Part shown: piece after piece, positions 10,160 to 19,260 of the stretch
Layout: every line of letters starts with the position of its first letter
Position numbering within the stretch: the first letter of the stretch is position 1
Source: Rickettsiaceae bacterium
GTDB lineage: Bacteria > Pseudomonadota > Alphaproteobacteria > Rickettsiales > Rickettsiaceae
Assembly (NCBI GenBank): GCA_020697135.1
Contig: JAJFBM010000001.1
Coordinates: forward strand, 55,717-119,716
Reading direction: 5' to 3'
DNA: 64,000 nucleotides
The notes under the pieces: generated by a model
The model's input: only the letters and a program-made list of their open reading frames with translations
Told to the model about the DNA's origin: nothing
Databases searched by the model: none
Made by a program: the position numbers and the translations under genes

Positions 10160-12007
10160 ATGCCACTAATAAACCTTGGCAGTATGACCAATATCGCTGG
10201 GAAAAACGTTACAAGCGGTCTTGCTTCAGGGATGGATACCAAGACTCTTGTTGAATCTCAGTTAGAGGTTAAGAAGAAGCCAATAACAGATAAGGAAGAT
10301 AAGGTAACGCTGAATAATCATAAGGTAGAAGCCTATAAGGAAATGAAATATCTTATGAAGGATCTGCAAACTAAGGCTAAAGCTTTACATAATCCACCAA
10401 GTCCACTTGATGCTGCTGAAAATATATTTAATTATAGGAAAGTTACAGGAACCACCAATGAAGAAGAAAATTGGGATAAATATGTAAAAGTTAGCGCCGA
10501 AGCAGGAGCAACTATTGCGGAATATAAGCTTAATATTAAACAGCTTGCAGTTGCTAAAAGTGAGCAAATTGGTGCAAGTGGAGTAACTATTGGCACGCAG
10601 ACAGGATTTACTTCTAAAACTACTTCAATTACAAAAACTATGCCTGCTGCTGGTGAGTTTAAGGCTGGGACTTTTCAAATTAATGGAAAGGATATAACTC
10701 TTGAAGTAGGTGATACACTTACAAATGTTAAAGAGAAAATAAATTATCTTACCACACAGACCAATGTAAGAGCTGAAATCATTCAAGTTAGTAGCACAGA
10801 TTATAGGTTAGTACTGGCATCGACCTTAACAGGTACTGGGGCAGGATATGAATATACTATAACTGATGCAAGCTCTCTACTTGGAAATGTTGGAACAGCA
10901 CCGGCCACGATAGCTCAGGATGCAGAGTTTAATTTTAACGGCATGGATTTAACACGGAAAAGTAATGTAGTAAGTGACGTAATTGATAAAGTAAAAATGA
11001 CTCTTTTAACAGCAAATACTGATGCTGATCCCGCAAACAAAAATATAACATTTTCTTTTGCTAAAGATAAAGATGAGATTAAGAAGAGTATTTTAAATTT
11101 GGTAATGTCTTATAACGACTTCATGCAGTTTGTTGCTAAACAACAGGAGCGCGATCCAACAGATTATAGTTTTAAAGAGACAGCATATCTTGGTAGGGAT
11201 CCAATGTTTAAGAGATCTGTATCTTTGTTAAAAGATAGTCTTAGCTATAATGTTATAGGTATGGATACAACCAAATTAAATAACCTTGCTTTAATAGGCC
11301 TTGCATTTTATAAGCTTCCAGCAAATCCTGCTGATGATATTATAGAAGCTCCAGATTCTCTTGAACTTGCAAGTGAAACTTTATTGGATAAAGCATTAGA
11401 TGATAAATTAGAAGAAGTACAACAGCTTTTTGAATTTACCTTTAATGCTCCACAAAATAAAATTGTTCCAAGAGAAAGAGCTTCCTTATTAGACACAACA
11501 GAGTTTACAGTAAAAATAAAAAGTGATGGTTTAGGGGGCGTATATACTGCAGATGAAAAAGTAGCAATAGAATATGAGAATTCAAGTGGTGTTACAGTAA
11601 TTGAATATGCAGATTTTACTGAAACAGGCACTGGTAGTGGCAATCTTGCGGGAATTATTAAAGGCAGAGAAGACACAATTATTGCTGGCTTCAATATGAC
11701 TTATTTTGGCAATACAACGCTTGCTATAGATACTATAGATGTGACATTTACTCAAGGTTTTGCTGATAAGGCGTTTTTGTCATTAAATAGCTATATTACT
11801 TATGATGGTTTGATCGATAATGAGATAAAAAGCTTAACGGATGCTACAACTAGATATAAACAAGATATTGAAAAATTAAATTTGTCCTTAGATAAGCACA
11901 GGGATTATCTATTAATGCAATATAGTAAAGTTGAACAAAACATAGCAGCAGCAAATAAATCCATGATGTTTATGGATGCTTATAATAATGCTAATAATCG
12001 TGATTGA
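10160..12007 (+). CDS. fliD: Flagellar hook-associated protein 2 (filament cap) FliD
   Basis: Caps the growing flagellar filament and promotes flagellin polymerisation outside the cell. The 615 residues are longer than the E. coli protein, with extra material in the variable middle. The N-terminal FliD domain is clear (VTSGLASGMDTKTLVESQLE at about 13-32, then a coiled-coil). The C-terminal domain has ILNLVMSYNDFM and a terminal helix ending near QNIAAANKSMMFMDAYNN, the usual FliD end. It has no signal peptide, as expected for type III export. A TATAAT lies about 30 bases upstream with a poor -35, and no sigma-28 box is visible. fliS follows after 10 bases; no other flagellar gene is near. 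Confidence 0.9.
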   Translation: MPLINLGSMTNIAGKNVTSGLASGMDTKTLVESQLEVKKKPITDKEDKVTLNNHKVEAYKEMKYLMKDLQTKAKALHNPPSPLDAAENIFNYRKVTGTTNEEENWDKYVKVSAEAGATIAEYKLNIKQLAVAKSEQIGASGVTIGTQTGFTSKTTSITKTMPAAGEFKAGTFQINGKDITLEVGDTLTNVKEKINYLTTQTNVRAEIIQVSSTDYRLVLASTLTGTGAGYEYTITDASSLLGNVGTAPATIAQDAEFNFNGMDLTRKSNVVSDVIDKVKMTLLTANTDADPANKNITFSFAKDKDEIKKSILNLVMSYNDFMQFVAKQQERDPTDYSFKETAYLGRDPMFKRSVSLLKDSLSYNVIGMDTTKLNNLALIGLAFYKLPANPADDIIEAPDSLELASETLLDKALDDKLEEVQQLFEFTFNAPQNKIVPRERASLLDTTEFTVKIKSDGLGGVYTADEKVAIEYENSSGVTVIEYADFTETGTGSGNLAGIIKGREDTIIAGFNMTYFGNTTLAIDTIDVTFTQGFADKAFLSLNSYITYDGLIDNEIKSLTDATTRYKQDIEKLNLSLDKHRDYLLMQYSKVEQNIAAANKSMMFMDAYNNANNRD

Positions 12008-12017
12008 GGATAATTAA

Positions 12018-12479
12018 ATGAGCAATAGATTAATTCAGAATGCAGTTTCAAAATATCAAACAGCAAATGAACAAAGTAGTAAAACTAAACAAGTTGTAAT
12101 GCTTTATGAGGGAATATTAAGGTTTTTAAATAATGCAAAATCTGCAATAAGAGAAAAAAATATTCAGGATCGCTTTAATAGCCTTGAAAAAGCTGTAGAG
12201 ATTATAAATGGCTTACAACTTTGTCTAGATCAGGAAAATGGTGGCGAAGTTGCTACTGAACTGAATAAGTTCTATAATACAATGGTTACTAGAATTAACC
12301 TCATCAATATTAAGCATGAAGGCGAAGAAGCAGTAGAATTAATAGTTCAGCAGTTTAAGCCGCTTAAAGAGGCTTGGGAAGAAGTTGACAAACAATATAA
12401 TGCTGGGCAGATCACGCTAGAAGTAGCTCAGAAAGCACAAGATGCAAACCCAGATCAAGGTGTTGAAATAAGTATATAA
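12018..12479 (+). CDS. fliS: Flagellar secretion chaperone FliS
   Basis: Cytoplasmic chaperone that binds the C-terminus of flagellin and prevents premature polymerisation. The 153-residue all-helical protein matches FliS throughout: AVSKYQTAN near the start, VVMLYEGILRFLNNA at about 27-41, a central DRFNSLEKAVEIINGL, and LNKFYNTMVTRI. It has a longer than usual C-terminal tail. It begins 10 bases after fliD, the standard fliD-fliS arrangement. The flagellin gene it would serve is not in this window. Confidence 0.9.
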   Translation: MSNRLIQNAVSKYQTANEQSSKTKQVVMLYEGILRFLNNAKSAIREKNIQDRFNSLEKAVEIINGLQLCLDQENGGEVATELNKFYNTMVTRINLINIKHEGEEAVELIVQQFKPLKEAWEEVDKQYNAGQITLEVAQKAQDANPDQGVEISI

Positions 12480-12488
12480 CTTTAAATT

Positions 12489-12692
12489 TTAGGCAATTAT
12501 ATCAGGATAAAGTTGGCTTTTAATATAGGCGATTTTATCCTTCAGCCATAATTTTCTTTTCTTAAATCTTTGAATAGTAAGTTGGTCGAAGGCATTTGCT
12601 TGCTCTTCGTCGTCAAGAAGTTGATTGAGCTCATTGTGCTCCTGTTCATAAGCCTGCAACTCTATGAGCATTTTTGCGTAATCGCTATTCAT
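12489..12692 (-). CDS. DUF465 (YdcH-like) small protein
   Basis: A 67-residue protein with the DUF465 pattern: an EHNELNQLLDDEEQ helix followed by LTIQRFKKRKLWLKDKIAYI. In the family a basic stretch and LKDEI close the hairpin of two helices. Its function is unknown, and it is common in alphaproteobacteria. It is convergent with fliS, its stop lying only about 10 bases away, and no terminator separates them. Confidence 0.75.
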   Translation of the reverse strand: MNSDYAKMLIELQAYEQEHNELNQLLDDEEQANAFDQLTIQRFKKRKLWLKDKIAYIKSQLYPDIIA

Positions 12693-12865
12693 AAACCTAA
12701 AGTAAAAATTTAACTTTAGAAAGATCTTATAACATATTTAATTTTTAAATGCAGCTAAAAAATATAGTAGGTTTTATATTCTCTTTTTCTCTTAAGGCTA
12801 TAAAATGCACTTGCTATGTCTTAAAGAGATGTTGTTTAATTAGCAAGAATATTTGTCTTTTAATG

Positions 12866-12897
12866 AGAAAGGCCTTGCTGTACTGCAAAACCTTTCT
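12866..12897 (-). terminator. Stem-loop after the 240-residue paralog gene
   Basis: AGAAAGG and CCTTTCT arms extend inward through TTTTGC/GCAAGG with wobble pairs around a six-base loop. The stem ends 17 bases after the stop codon at 12915. No T-run follows on either strand, so it may be an mRNA-stabilising hairpin or a weak terminator. Confidence 0.5.
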
Positions 12898-12914
12898 TAA
12901 ATAGTCTGCTAATT

Positions 12915-13637
12915 TTATAATCCTGATTCTTGCTCTCCCATTAAGAGTGCAAATTCAGTATGATAATTTAATACATCATCAAGTATTGAGAAAGCTACAT
13001 GTAAATTATCAATATCATATACGGATAACTTGATTTCTTGTTCTTCATTTAAACCAATAAGAGGCTTCAATTGATCTGCAACTTCTGGAGCATTAGGTTT
13101 GGCTGCAAGTTTGCTTAAGTTATTTAAGTGTACCAAATCAGATAGTGACAATGAAGGCTCATTCTCATTCGCAACATGCTTTGGAGTGATATGGAGCTCT
13201 AAATGATCAGGGTTGGTAATAGCTACTTCTTTGTTTAAAGTTATAATAATTTTATCTGTAGTTAAATTAGATCCTTTGTTGAAAATTAATTCATCCCCTA
13301 AAAATACTAATTTGGAATCTGATCCCATTGAAAGTGTAGTTGAAGGTTTAAAAGTAAAGCTAGATTCAATTGTTAGTTTTGAATTATTTTCAAGTTTAAA
13401 GCTTAAGCCACCATTATTAAGCTCAAAAGATTTAATTCTTGACGATATATTTGGGCCAACAACTATGCTTTGTAAGCCTGAGGATAAATTAACCGCTTCA
13501 ATGTTAGCATCTTTATTTATAATTAATTTATTAGAATTAGATAATTGAATTGTATCTCCATTTGCAAAGTGGGCTCCAGCGAAACCCTCTGCTGTCGCTA
13601 AGGATGCATTGTTATTTGTTAGTGAATGGCTTACCAT
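12915..13637 (-). CDS. Beta-rich protein with conserved C-terminal module, paralog A
   Basis: A 240-residue protein of unknown family. Residues about 1-135 are Asn/Ser/Leu-rich alternating hydrophobic strands (LIINKDANIEAVNLSSG and similar), as in beta-solenoid or repeat proteins. The last roughly 105 residues (from about LELHITPKHVANE) are about two-thirds identical to the C-terminus of the next gene upstream. No signal peptide or membrane segment is visible. A strong AGAGGGAGA site sets the start. It is downstream of its paralog in the same orientation, so tandem duplication is likely. A secreted or structural role is possible but unproven. Confidence 0.75.
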   Translation of the reverse strand: MVSHSLTNNNASLATAEGFAGAHFANGDTIQLSNSNKLIINKDANIEAVNLSSGLQSIVVGPNISSRIKSFELNNGGLSFKLENNSKLTIESSFTFKPSTTLSMGSDSKLVFLGDELIFNKGSNLTTDKIIITLNKEVAITNPDHLELHITPKHVANENEPSLSLSDLVHLNNLSKLAAKPNAPEVADQLKPLIGLNEEQEIKLSVYDIDNLHVAFSILDDVLNYHTEFALLMGEQESGL

Positions 13638-13678
13638 ATTCTCCCTCTTTTATTGTGAATAATTTTTATAAAATTTGT

Positions 13679-14665
13679 TTATAGTCCTGACTCTTTTCCA
13701 ACAATGACTACTGCAAAATCAGCATGATAATCTAATACATCATCAAGCACTGAGAAAACTGCAGGTAAATTATCAATATCATCTATGGATAATTCTATTT
13801 TTTGTTCCTCATTTAAACCTAAAAGAGGTTTATATTGTTCTTCAATCTCAGGTGCGTTAGGCTTACTTGCAATCTTACTTAAGTTATTTAAATGTACTAA
13901 ATCAGATAATGTGAGGGAATGTTCACTCTCATTTGCAACATGCTTTGGAGTGATATGTAGTTCTAAATTATCAGAATTTTTAATATTAAGATCCTTGTTT
14001 AAAGTAATTGAGTTGTTTTCGTATTTAATCTTATCTCCTTTCTTTAAGCTAATCTCTTCTCCCTTAAATATCACTTCGGCGTTATTAAACATTGAAATAG
14101 ATGCTGGATATATACTCTGTTTAATAGTTGTTGTAGAACCTTCTGGGAAGTTTAGGTTAACACCATTAATGTCCCCATCAATAGTAATTGTTGCATTCGC
14201 AGCGATAGATACAGTTCCCATACCTCGAGCACAAGTTGAAAAGTTACCGTTTACTGAAATAGCTTCTGATTCAGAATTGTTATTACCAAAATTCAATACA
14301 GAAACTTTTGATGACAAGCCTATACTATTATTGTGAACCGTGACATTAGAAGCCTTAACAGTGCCTTTAATATCATTTATAGAAGTACCTAGAATATTAC
14401 CCTTAAAACTATCCCCTAAATCAGTTGTGATAGGTGCGCCCGTAATAGTTAAGACACCAGCACCTTTCATAGCATTAGCAGTATATCCACTAATATTTAA
14501 ATCTAACCCGGAAACATTTGATGACAAGTCTATGCTATCTGTTAATCCGCTTAATGAAAGTTTGCTTTTGAAGTTATCACCTAAATCGTTTACGATAGAA
14601 TCGCTTGTGATAGTTAAGGTGTTAGCAGTATTATTATTATTATTATTTGTTGTGTGTGTTACCAT
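13679..14665 (-). CDS. Beta-rich protein with conserved C-terminal module, paralog B
   Basis: A 328-residue relative of the adjacent gene, also of unknown family. The start is ATG 14665, preceded by AAGGTAA; an upstream GTG is less likely. A run of asparagines follows the N-terminus. Two internal repeats follow, each opening with LTIT and containing DLGD-F-K and then LSS-VS-LN-. After about residue 225 it shares the C-terminal module of paralog A (LELHITPKHVANE, SLTLSDLVHLNNLSK, PNAPE, ILDDVL-like end). The low-complexity start and repetitive strands suggest a beta-helical fold. No signal peptide is seen. Function is not recognised. Confidence 0.75.
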   Translation of the reverse strand: MVTHTTNNNNNNTANTLTITSDSIVNDLGDNFKSKLSLSGLTDSIDLSSNVSGLDLNISGYTANAMKGAGVLTITGAPITTDLGDSFKGNILGTSINDIKGTVKASNVTVHNNSIGLSSKVSVLNFGNNNSESEAISVNGNFSTCARGMGTVSIAANATITIDGDINGVNLNFPEGSTTTIKQSIYPASISMFNNAEVIFKGEEISLKKGDKIKYENNSITLNKDLNIKNSDNLELHITPKHVANESEHSLTLSDLVHLNNLSKIASKPNAPEIEEQYKPLLGLNEEQKIELSIDDIDNLPAVFSVLDDVLDYHADFAVVIVGKESGL

Positions 14666-14769
14666 GTTTGTTACCTTATTTACGTTAAACACATAAATAT
14701 AATAACTTATCTAAATCTTATTGCAATAGAATAATATAATAATTTTTTAATCTTGAATTGTAAAAATAA

Positions 14770-14802
14770 AAAAAAGACCCTAAATAATTCAAGGTCTTTT
14801 TT
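14770..14802 (-). terminator. Intrinsic terminator of the cytochrome oxidase cluster
   Basis: AAAAAAGACC and GGTCTTTTTT arms form a 10-bp stem around a 13-base loop, 27 bases past the coxC stop. The T/A runs on both sides would let it work in either direction. Confidence 0.8.
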
Positions 14803-14828
14803 TTGATATGAAAACATTTTAAGAACTC

Positions 14829-15644
14829 TTATCTTCCCCACACATATATAAAGGCAAATAGGAATAGCCATACTACGTCGACAAAGTGCCAATACCAGGC
14901 AGCAAACTCGAACCCTAAATGACCTTTGCCTGCAGCAAAATCCCCTCTTTTAGTCCTAAAATAACAAACTGCTAAAAATATTGTGCCGATTATAACGTGT
15001 GCGCCATGGAAACCAGTTGCCATATAGAAGTTGGAAGCATAGACACCGTCTTTAAAACTAAATGCAGCGTGATGGTACTCAAATGCTTGCATGAGAGAGA
15101 AAAACAAGCCTAAAAATACTGTGTAAGCAAGAGCTTCTGCTGCATCTTTTTGGTTGTTCTCTAATATTGCATAATGTGCCCATGTAACTGTTGTTCCTGA
15201 TAGTAGTAATATTAGAGTATTCATGAACGGTAGATGCCATGGATCAAAAGTTTCAATTCCAGCTGGCGGCCAAATCCCGGGAGCTTTAACCCATACGCCA
15301 TCAAGAATGTCAACTGGTAATAAACTAAATTTAAAAAATGAAGAGAAGAAAACTGCAAAAAACATTACTTCAGAAAGAATGAATAAAGCCATGCCAAGGC
15401 GTAGTCCCATTCTAACTGGCTCTGTATGAGCTTGATCTACAACACCTTCTTTAATTACATCTCCCCACCAATTATAAGTACAGTAGATTAAAAATGTGAG
15501 TGATGCTCCAAATACTGGCCAAGCAAAATTATAATGATGAAGAATCATTACTCCGCCTATAGCAAGAAATAGCAGTGAAGAAGAAGTTAAGATTGGCCAA
15601 GGGCTTAAATCGACTAAATGATATGGATGTTTCTTTGCTTCCAT
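14829..15644 (-). CDS. coxC: Cytochrome c oxidase subunit III
   Basis: Integral membrane subunit of the aa3-type oxidase. The 271 residues start at ATG 15644, seven bases after a GGAG site; an in-frame TTG upstream is discounted. Landmarks include HPYHLVDLSPWP at the start, GMALFILSEVMFF, the WPPAGIETFDPW block and the terminal FHGAHVIIGTIFL and WHFVDVVWLFLF segments. Seven membrane helices are expected. It is the last gene of the coxB-coxA-ctaB-ctaG-coxC cluster and is followed by a terminator. Confidence 0.96.
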   Translation of the reverse strand: MEAKKHPYHLVDLSPWPILTSSSLLFLAIGGVMILHHYNFAWPVFGASLTFLIYCTYNWWGDVIKEGVVDQAHTEPVRMGLRLGMALFILSEVMFFAVFFSSFFKFSLLPVDILDGVWVKAPGIWPPAGIETFDPWHLPFMNTLILLLSGTTVTWAHYAILENNQKDAAEALAYTVFLGLFFSLMQAFEYHHAAFSFKDGVYASNFYMATGFHGAHVIIGTIFLAVCYFRTKRGDFAAGKGHLGFEFAAWYWHFVDVVWLFLFAFIYVWGR

Positions 15645-15739
15645 TTTAAACTCCAAAAGTTTTAAACAAAAATATTATTGGTTATGACAACTATTTACTA
15701 ATGATGAAAATAATATACTTTTAAATGTTTAATTTAAAC

Positions 15740-16282
15740 TTAATTTTCTTTTGCAGCACTTCTTATCTTAAAAAAAGTATAAGAGAGCGTGATAGTATCC
15801 ACGTCGTTTAAATTTTTATCATCTTCTATAGCAGGATCTATAAAAAAAGAAACAGGCATGTTTACTTTCTCGCCTGCTTTTAATAATTGTTCTTCAAAAC
15901 AAAAACAATGAATTTTATTGAAATAATTTCCAGCTTTGTGTGGCGTGACGTTATAAATAGACATACCAACAATATCTTCGTCAGAAGTATTCTCAGCTGA
16001 GTAGAAAGCTAAAGCATTTTCGCCAGTTAAAACTTTAACTTGTTTTTGCTCTGCTTTAAATTTCCACTGAAGTCCAGGGTCAACATTTGCATCAAACCTG
16101 ATTGTTATAATTCTTTTACCCTTTCTACCAGCGCTTAGAGGAGAATCCTTAACTGTTCCTCCATAGCCTGTTACTTTACAGAATAAACTATATAAAGGTA
16201 CGCTTGCGAAAGAAAGAAGCACCATACTAATTACAATTGCGACAAGGGATAAGGCAAGATTAGTATTTTTCTTCGCTTGCAT
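15740..16282 (-). CDS. ctaG: Cytochrome c oxidase assembly protein CtaG (Cox11 family)
   Basis: Inner-membrane copper chaperone that inserts CuB into subunit I. It has 180 residues, one N-terminal membrane helix at about 10-32, a conserved Cys35 in [14 protein letters not shown], and the copper-binding CFCFEEQ at about 126-132. The remainder is the periplasmic immunoglobulin-like Cox11 domain. It lies between the small membrane ORF and coxC, the typical alphaproteobacterial position. Confidence 0.95.
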   Translation of the reverse strand: MQAKKNTNLALSLVAIVISMVLLSFASVPLYSLFCKVTGYGGTVKDSPLSAGRKGKRIITIRFDANVDPGLQWKFKAEQKQVKVLTGENALAFYSAENTSDEDIVGMSIYNVTPHKAGNYFNKIHCFCFEEQLLKAGEKVNMPVSFFIDPAIEDDKNLNDVDTITLSYTFFKIRSAAKEN

Positions 16283-16301
16283 AATTTTTAAGAAATTTTA
16301 T

Positions 16302-16424
16302 TTACGAGGTAGCACCAAATTTTATCACTGCTGCGCCAAAAAATAATACCATAAGTGTTAATAAACAAATAAGTACAGCATAATTTTTTTGCGACATTTT
16401 TTTATGTTTTGGAGAAAGCGGCAT
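16302..16424 (-). CDS. Small single-pass membrane peptide in the cox cluster (CoxF-like)
   Basis: A 40-codon ORF fills the gap between ctaB and ctaG. It starts ATG, PLSPKHKKMSQKN, then a hydrophobic helix at about residues 16-34, and ends GATS. The start is four bases after the ctaB stop, so it would be cotranslated. Many alphaproteobacteria carry a tiny membrane protein at exactly this point between ctaB and ctaG, sometimes called CoxF. Homology here rests on position, size and topology rather than on a recognised motif. Confidence 0.65.
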   Translation of the reverse strand: MPLSPKHKKMSQKNYAVLICLLTLMVLFFGAAVIKFGATS

Positions 16425-16428
16425 ATTT

Positions 16429-17325
16429 TTATCTTATATAATTATCTATAACTAAAGTTACAAAAATCAAGAATAAATAAATAATTGAGAAGCCAAAAAC
16501 TTTTGGTGCAATAGTATTTTTCTTATCTCGTAACAATAAAATTGTGTAATAAAGGAACACTCCACCAAGCACTACAGCCGAAAACATATAAAATGACCCA
16601 CTCATATCAAAATAATATGGTGCAAGGCTCATAACTATCATGAGAGCGGTGTATAATATTATTTGATGCTTTGTATGCTCATCTCCCTTTACTACAGGTA
16701 GCATAGGAATATTTCCATTTTTATAATCACCAATTTTATAGAGCGCTAATGCCCAAGTATGAGGTGGTGTCCAAGTAAATATTATCATAAATAATATGAT
16801 TGATTCAATAGCAATATTGCCGGTAACTGCTGCCCAACCAATCATAGGTGGGAAAGCACCTGAAGCGCCACCAATTACAACATTTTGCACGCTATTTCTT
16901 TTTAACCATATTGTATAGACAAATACATAAAATAATATAGCTAAAAGAAGTAAGAGACTTGAGATAATATTTACGCATACAGCCATTATTACAACTGATA
17001 AAAACCCAAGTACTATACCAAAATCCCTGGCTTGTTGAGGGGAAATTATTCCTGTAACAGTAGGGCGTTTTTTTGTGCGATCCATGACAGCATCAATATC
17101 AGCATCATACCACATATTTATAGCACCTGAAGCGCCACTAGCCATTGCAATACAAAGTATAGCAATGAACCCTATAAAGGGATGAATATGACCTGGCGCG
17201 ACTAGTAAACCTGCAAGGCCGCTAAAAACCACTAGAGACATAACTCTAGGCTTCATCAGAGTAATATAATCCCTAATGCTAGATTCTTGGGTTGATATAT
17301 TAATTACTTGGTTTACTACTGCCAT
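16429..17325 (-). CDS. ctaB: Protoheme IX farnesyltransferase CtaB
   Basis: Membrane prenyltransferase converting heme b to heme o, the precursor of heme a for the oxidase. The 298-residue UbiA-family protein has about nine membrane helices. It carries the first aspartate motif as NMWYDADIDAVMDR followed by KRPTVTG, and the second Asp-rich loop near YKIGDYKNGNIPMLPV. It follows coxA by 9 bases. No ctaA gene for heme a formation is present in the window. Confidence 0.95.
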   Translation of the reverse strand: MAVVNQVINISTQESSIRDYITLMKPRVMSLVVFSGLAGLLVAPGHIHPFIGFIAILCIAMASGASGAINMWYDADIDAVMDRTKKRPTVTGIISPQQARDFGIVLGFLSVVIMAVCVNIISSLLLLLAILFYVFVYTIWLKRNSVQNVVIGGASGAFPPMIGWAAVTGNIAIESIILFMIIFTWTPPHTWALALYKIGDYKNGNIPMLPVVKGDEHTKHQIILYTALMIVMSLAPYYFDMSGSFYMFSAVVLGGVFLYYTILLLRDKKNTIAPKVFGFSIIYLFLIFVTLVIDNYIR

Positions 17326-17334
17326 TGATAAACA

Positions 17335-18960
17335 CTATTTTATTTTTGGTTGCTCTTCAAAAGTATGATATGGCGGTGGCGACGATATAGTCCACTCTAA
17401 AGTATTTGCCCCCTCACCCCATGGATTATTGCCACATTTCTTACCATACTTCAATGTATAAAATATAATAAATATAAAGAAGAATGATGCAAATATTGAG
17501 ATAAACGAACCAATCGATGATACATAATTCCATCCAGCAAATGCTTCAGGGTAATCTGGTATTCTTCTTGGCATACCAGCAATTCCTAAGAAATGCTGTG
17601 GGAAAAATGTAAGATTCACACCAATGAAGGTAAGCCAGAAATGAATCTTGCCTAAAATTTCTGGATATTGCCTACCTGAGATTTTACCAAACCAGTAAAA
17701 GAAACCAGCAAAGGCGGTAAATAACGCACCAAGTGACATTGTATAGTGGAAATGCGCTACAACATAATATGTATCATGTAGAATCCTATCAATCGCTGCA
17801 TTAGAAAGTATTACCCCTGTAACGCCACCAACTGTGAATAAGAAAATGAAACCTAAGCAATAAAGCATTGGGGTTTTAAATTCTATAGACCCCCCCCACA
17901 TTGTTGCAATCCAGCTAAAGATCTTAATACCAGTTGGTACAGCAATTACCATGGTAGCTGCAGTAAAGTACGCAAGAAGATTAACTGAAAGACCAACAGT
18001 AAACATATGGTGTGCCCATACAACCGATCCTAGAAAACCTATAATCACCATAGCTCCAACCATTCCAAGATAGCCAAATACTGGTTTACGTGAAAAAGTT
18101 GATATTACTTGGCTTATAATACCAAAGCCAGGAAGAATAATTATATATACTTCAGGATGTCCAAAGAACCAAAATAGATGTTGGAATAAAAGTGGGTCTC
18201 CTCCACCAGATGGTTTAAAAAATGCTGCATCAAAATTTCTATCAACAAGTAGCATTGTTATCGTGCCACCTAAAACTGGGAGCACTAGTACAAGTAAAAA
18301 TGCAGTAACTAAAATTGACCAAACAAAAAGCGGCATTTGAAGTAAACCCATGCCAGGTGTGCGCATGTTAAATATGGTTACAATTATATTAATTGCACCA
18401 AGAATTGAAGAGATACCGGCTAAGTGTAAACTAAATATAGCTATATCAACTGCAGCACCGGGATGGCCTGCAATGTTACTGAGCGGTGGATAAAGCGTCC
18501 AGCCAGTTCCAGCTCCTCCATCAACAAAAGCAGAGAGTATCAATAATAAAAGCGCAGGGATAAGTAGCCAAAAACTAATATTATTAAGTCTTGGAAAGGC
18601 CATATCAGGGGCGCCAATCATCAGAGGCACGAACCAATTACCAAAGCCGCCAAATAACCCTGGCATAATCATAAAAAACACCATTATAAGTGCGTGCGCT
18701 GTCACGAGCACATTAAATAATTGATGGTTGCCACCAAGAAATTGTGGACCTGGTCCCACTAGCTCTAATCTAAAAGCGAGGGAAAATAACCCCCCAATTA
18801 TTCCAGAAGTTATGGAAAGAATAAGGTACATTGTACCGATATCTTTATGGTTGGTAGAAAGTAACCATCTTCTCCATCCTTTTGGTGCGCCATGAGCATG
18901 ATCGTCATGGTGATTTTCTTCATGTGTTAAATGTGCGTCTTGTGCCATATTATTAACCAT
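17335..18960 (-). CDS. coxA: Cytochrome c oxidase subunit I
   Basis: Catalytic subunit of the aa3-type terminal oxidase, binding heme a and the heme a3-CuB centre in the inner membrane. At 541 residues it is full length. Key blocks are visible: the helix VI motif [13 protein letters not shown] with the CuB histidine and cross-linked tyrosine, the HHMF CuB histidine pair, and HFHYTMS with the heme histidines. A His-rich N-terminal tail precedes helix I. ATG 18948 (MAQDAHL) is an alternative start. It sits downstream of coxB, with a palindromic element in between. Confidence 0.97.
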   Translation of the reverse strand: MVNNMAQDAHLTHEENHHDDHAHGAPKGWRRWLLSTNHKDIGTMYLILSITSGIIGGLFSLAFRLELVGPGPQFLGGNHQLFNVLVTAHALIMVFFMIMPGLFGGFGNWFVPLMIGAPDMAFPRLNNISFWLLIPALLLLILSAFVDGGAGTGWTLYPPLSNIAGHPGAAVDIAIFSLHLAGISSILGAINIIVTIFNMRTPGMGLLQMPLFVWSILVTAFLLVLVLPVLGGTITMLLVDRNFDAAFFKPSGGGDPLLFQHLFWFFGHPEVYIIILPGFGIISQVISTFSRKPVFGYLGMVGAMVIIGFLGSVVWAHHMFTVGLSVNLLAYFTAATMVIAVPTGIKIFSWIATMWGGSIEFKTPMLYCLGFIFLFTVGGVTGVILSNAAIDRILHDTYYVVAHFHYTMSLGALFTAFAGFFYWFGKISGRQYPEILGKIHFWLTFIGVNLTFFPQHFLGIAGMPRRIPDYPEAFAGWNYVSSIGSFISIFASFFFIFIIFYTLKYGKKCGNNPWGEGANTLEWTISSPPPYHTFEEQPKIK

Positions 18961-19098
18961 TCAATATTTTACTTTTGGTATTATCTAAATTCTTTCAGCT
19001 TAAGTTAGCAGCGTTAGGTTTCTGAATCAATGAAATTGTTACTACTTAATCAAAAAATTAAGTATCTTTGAGCTTTAAGGGAAGTTTATGAGATATTA

Positions 19099-19260
19099 GG
19101 TTCTGTGTCATGGAATTTAATTTAAACCTATTTTAAGTTTTTTTGGCTGCAATTCTTAGAAAATTTTTTGAAATAGGAGCGCTATTCCTGCAAAATTTTC
19201 TAATATTTCGCCTAAAAAATCTTTAAAAATATATCTTAAAAAATTTCCTGACGCAGAACC
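19099..19260. mobile_element. 162-bp palindromic (MITE-like) element between coxB and coxA
   Basis: The ends GGTTCTGTGTCA and TGACGCAGAACC are inverted repeats with one mismatch and are flanked by TA on both sides, as expected of a TA target duplication. The similarity continues inward, including AGAAAATTTT on both arms, to a centre near GGAGCGCTATTCC, so the whole element can fold as one long hairpin. No coding sequence is present. The right end touches the coxB stop codon. It resembles palindromic repeats known in Rickettsiales in size and style; I cannot assign it to a named family. Confidence 0.7.

Noticed and set aside
13213..14696. Long plus-strand ORFs opposite the two beta-rich genes
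   Set aside because: The minus-strand genes have good ribosome sites and conserved paralogy; the plus-strand frames arise from repetitive codon use.
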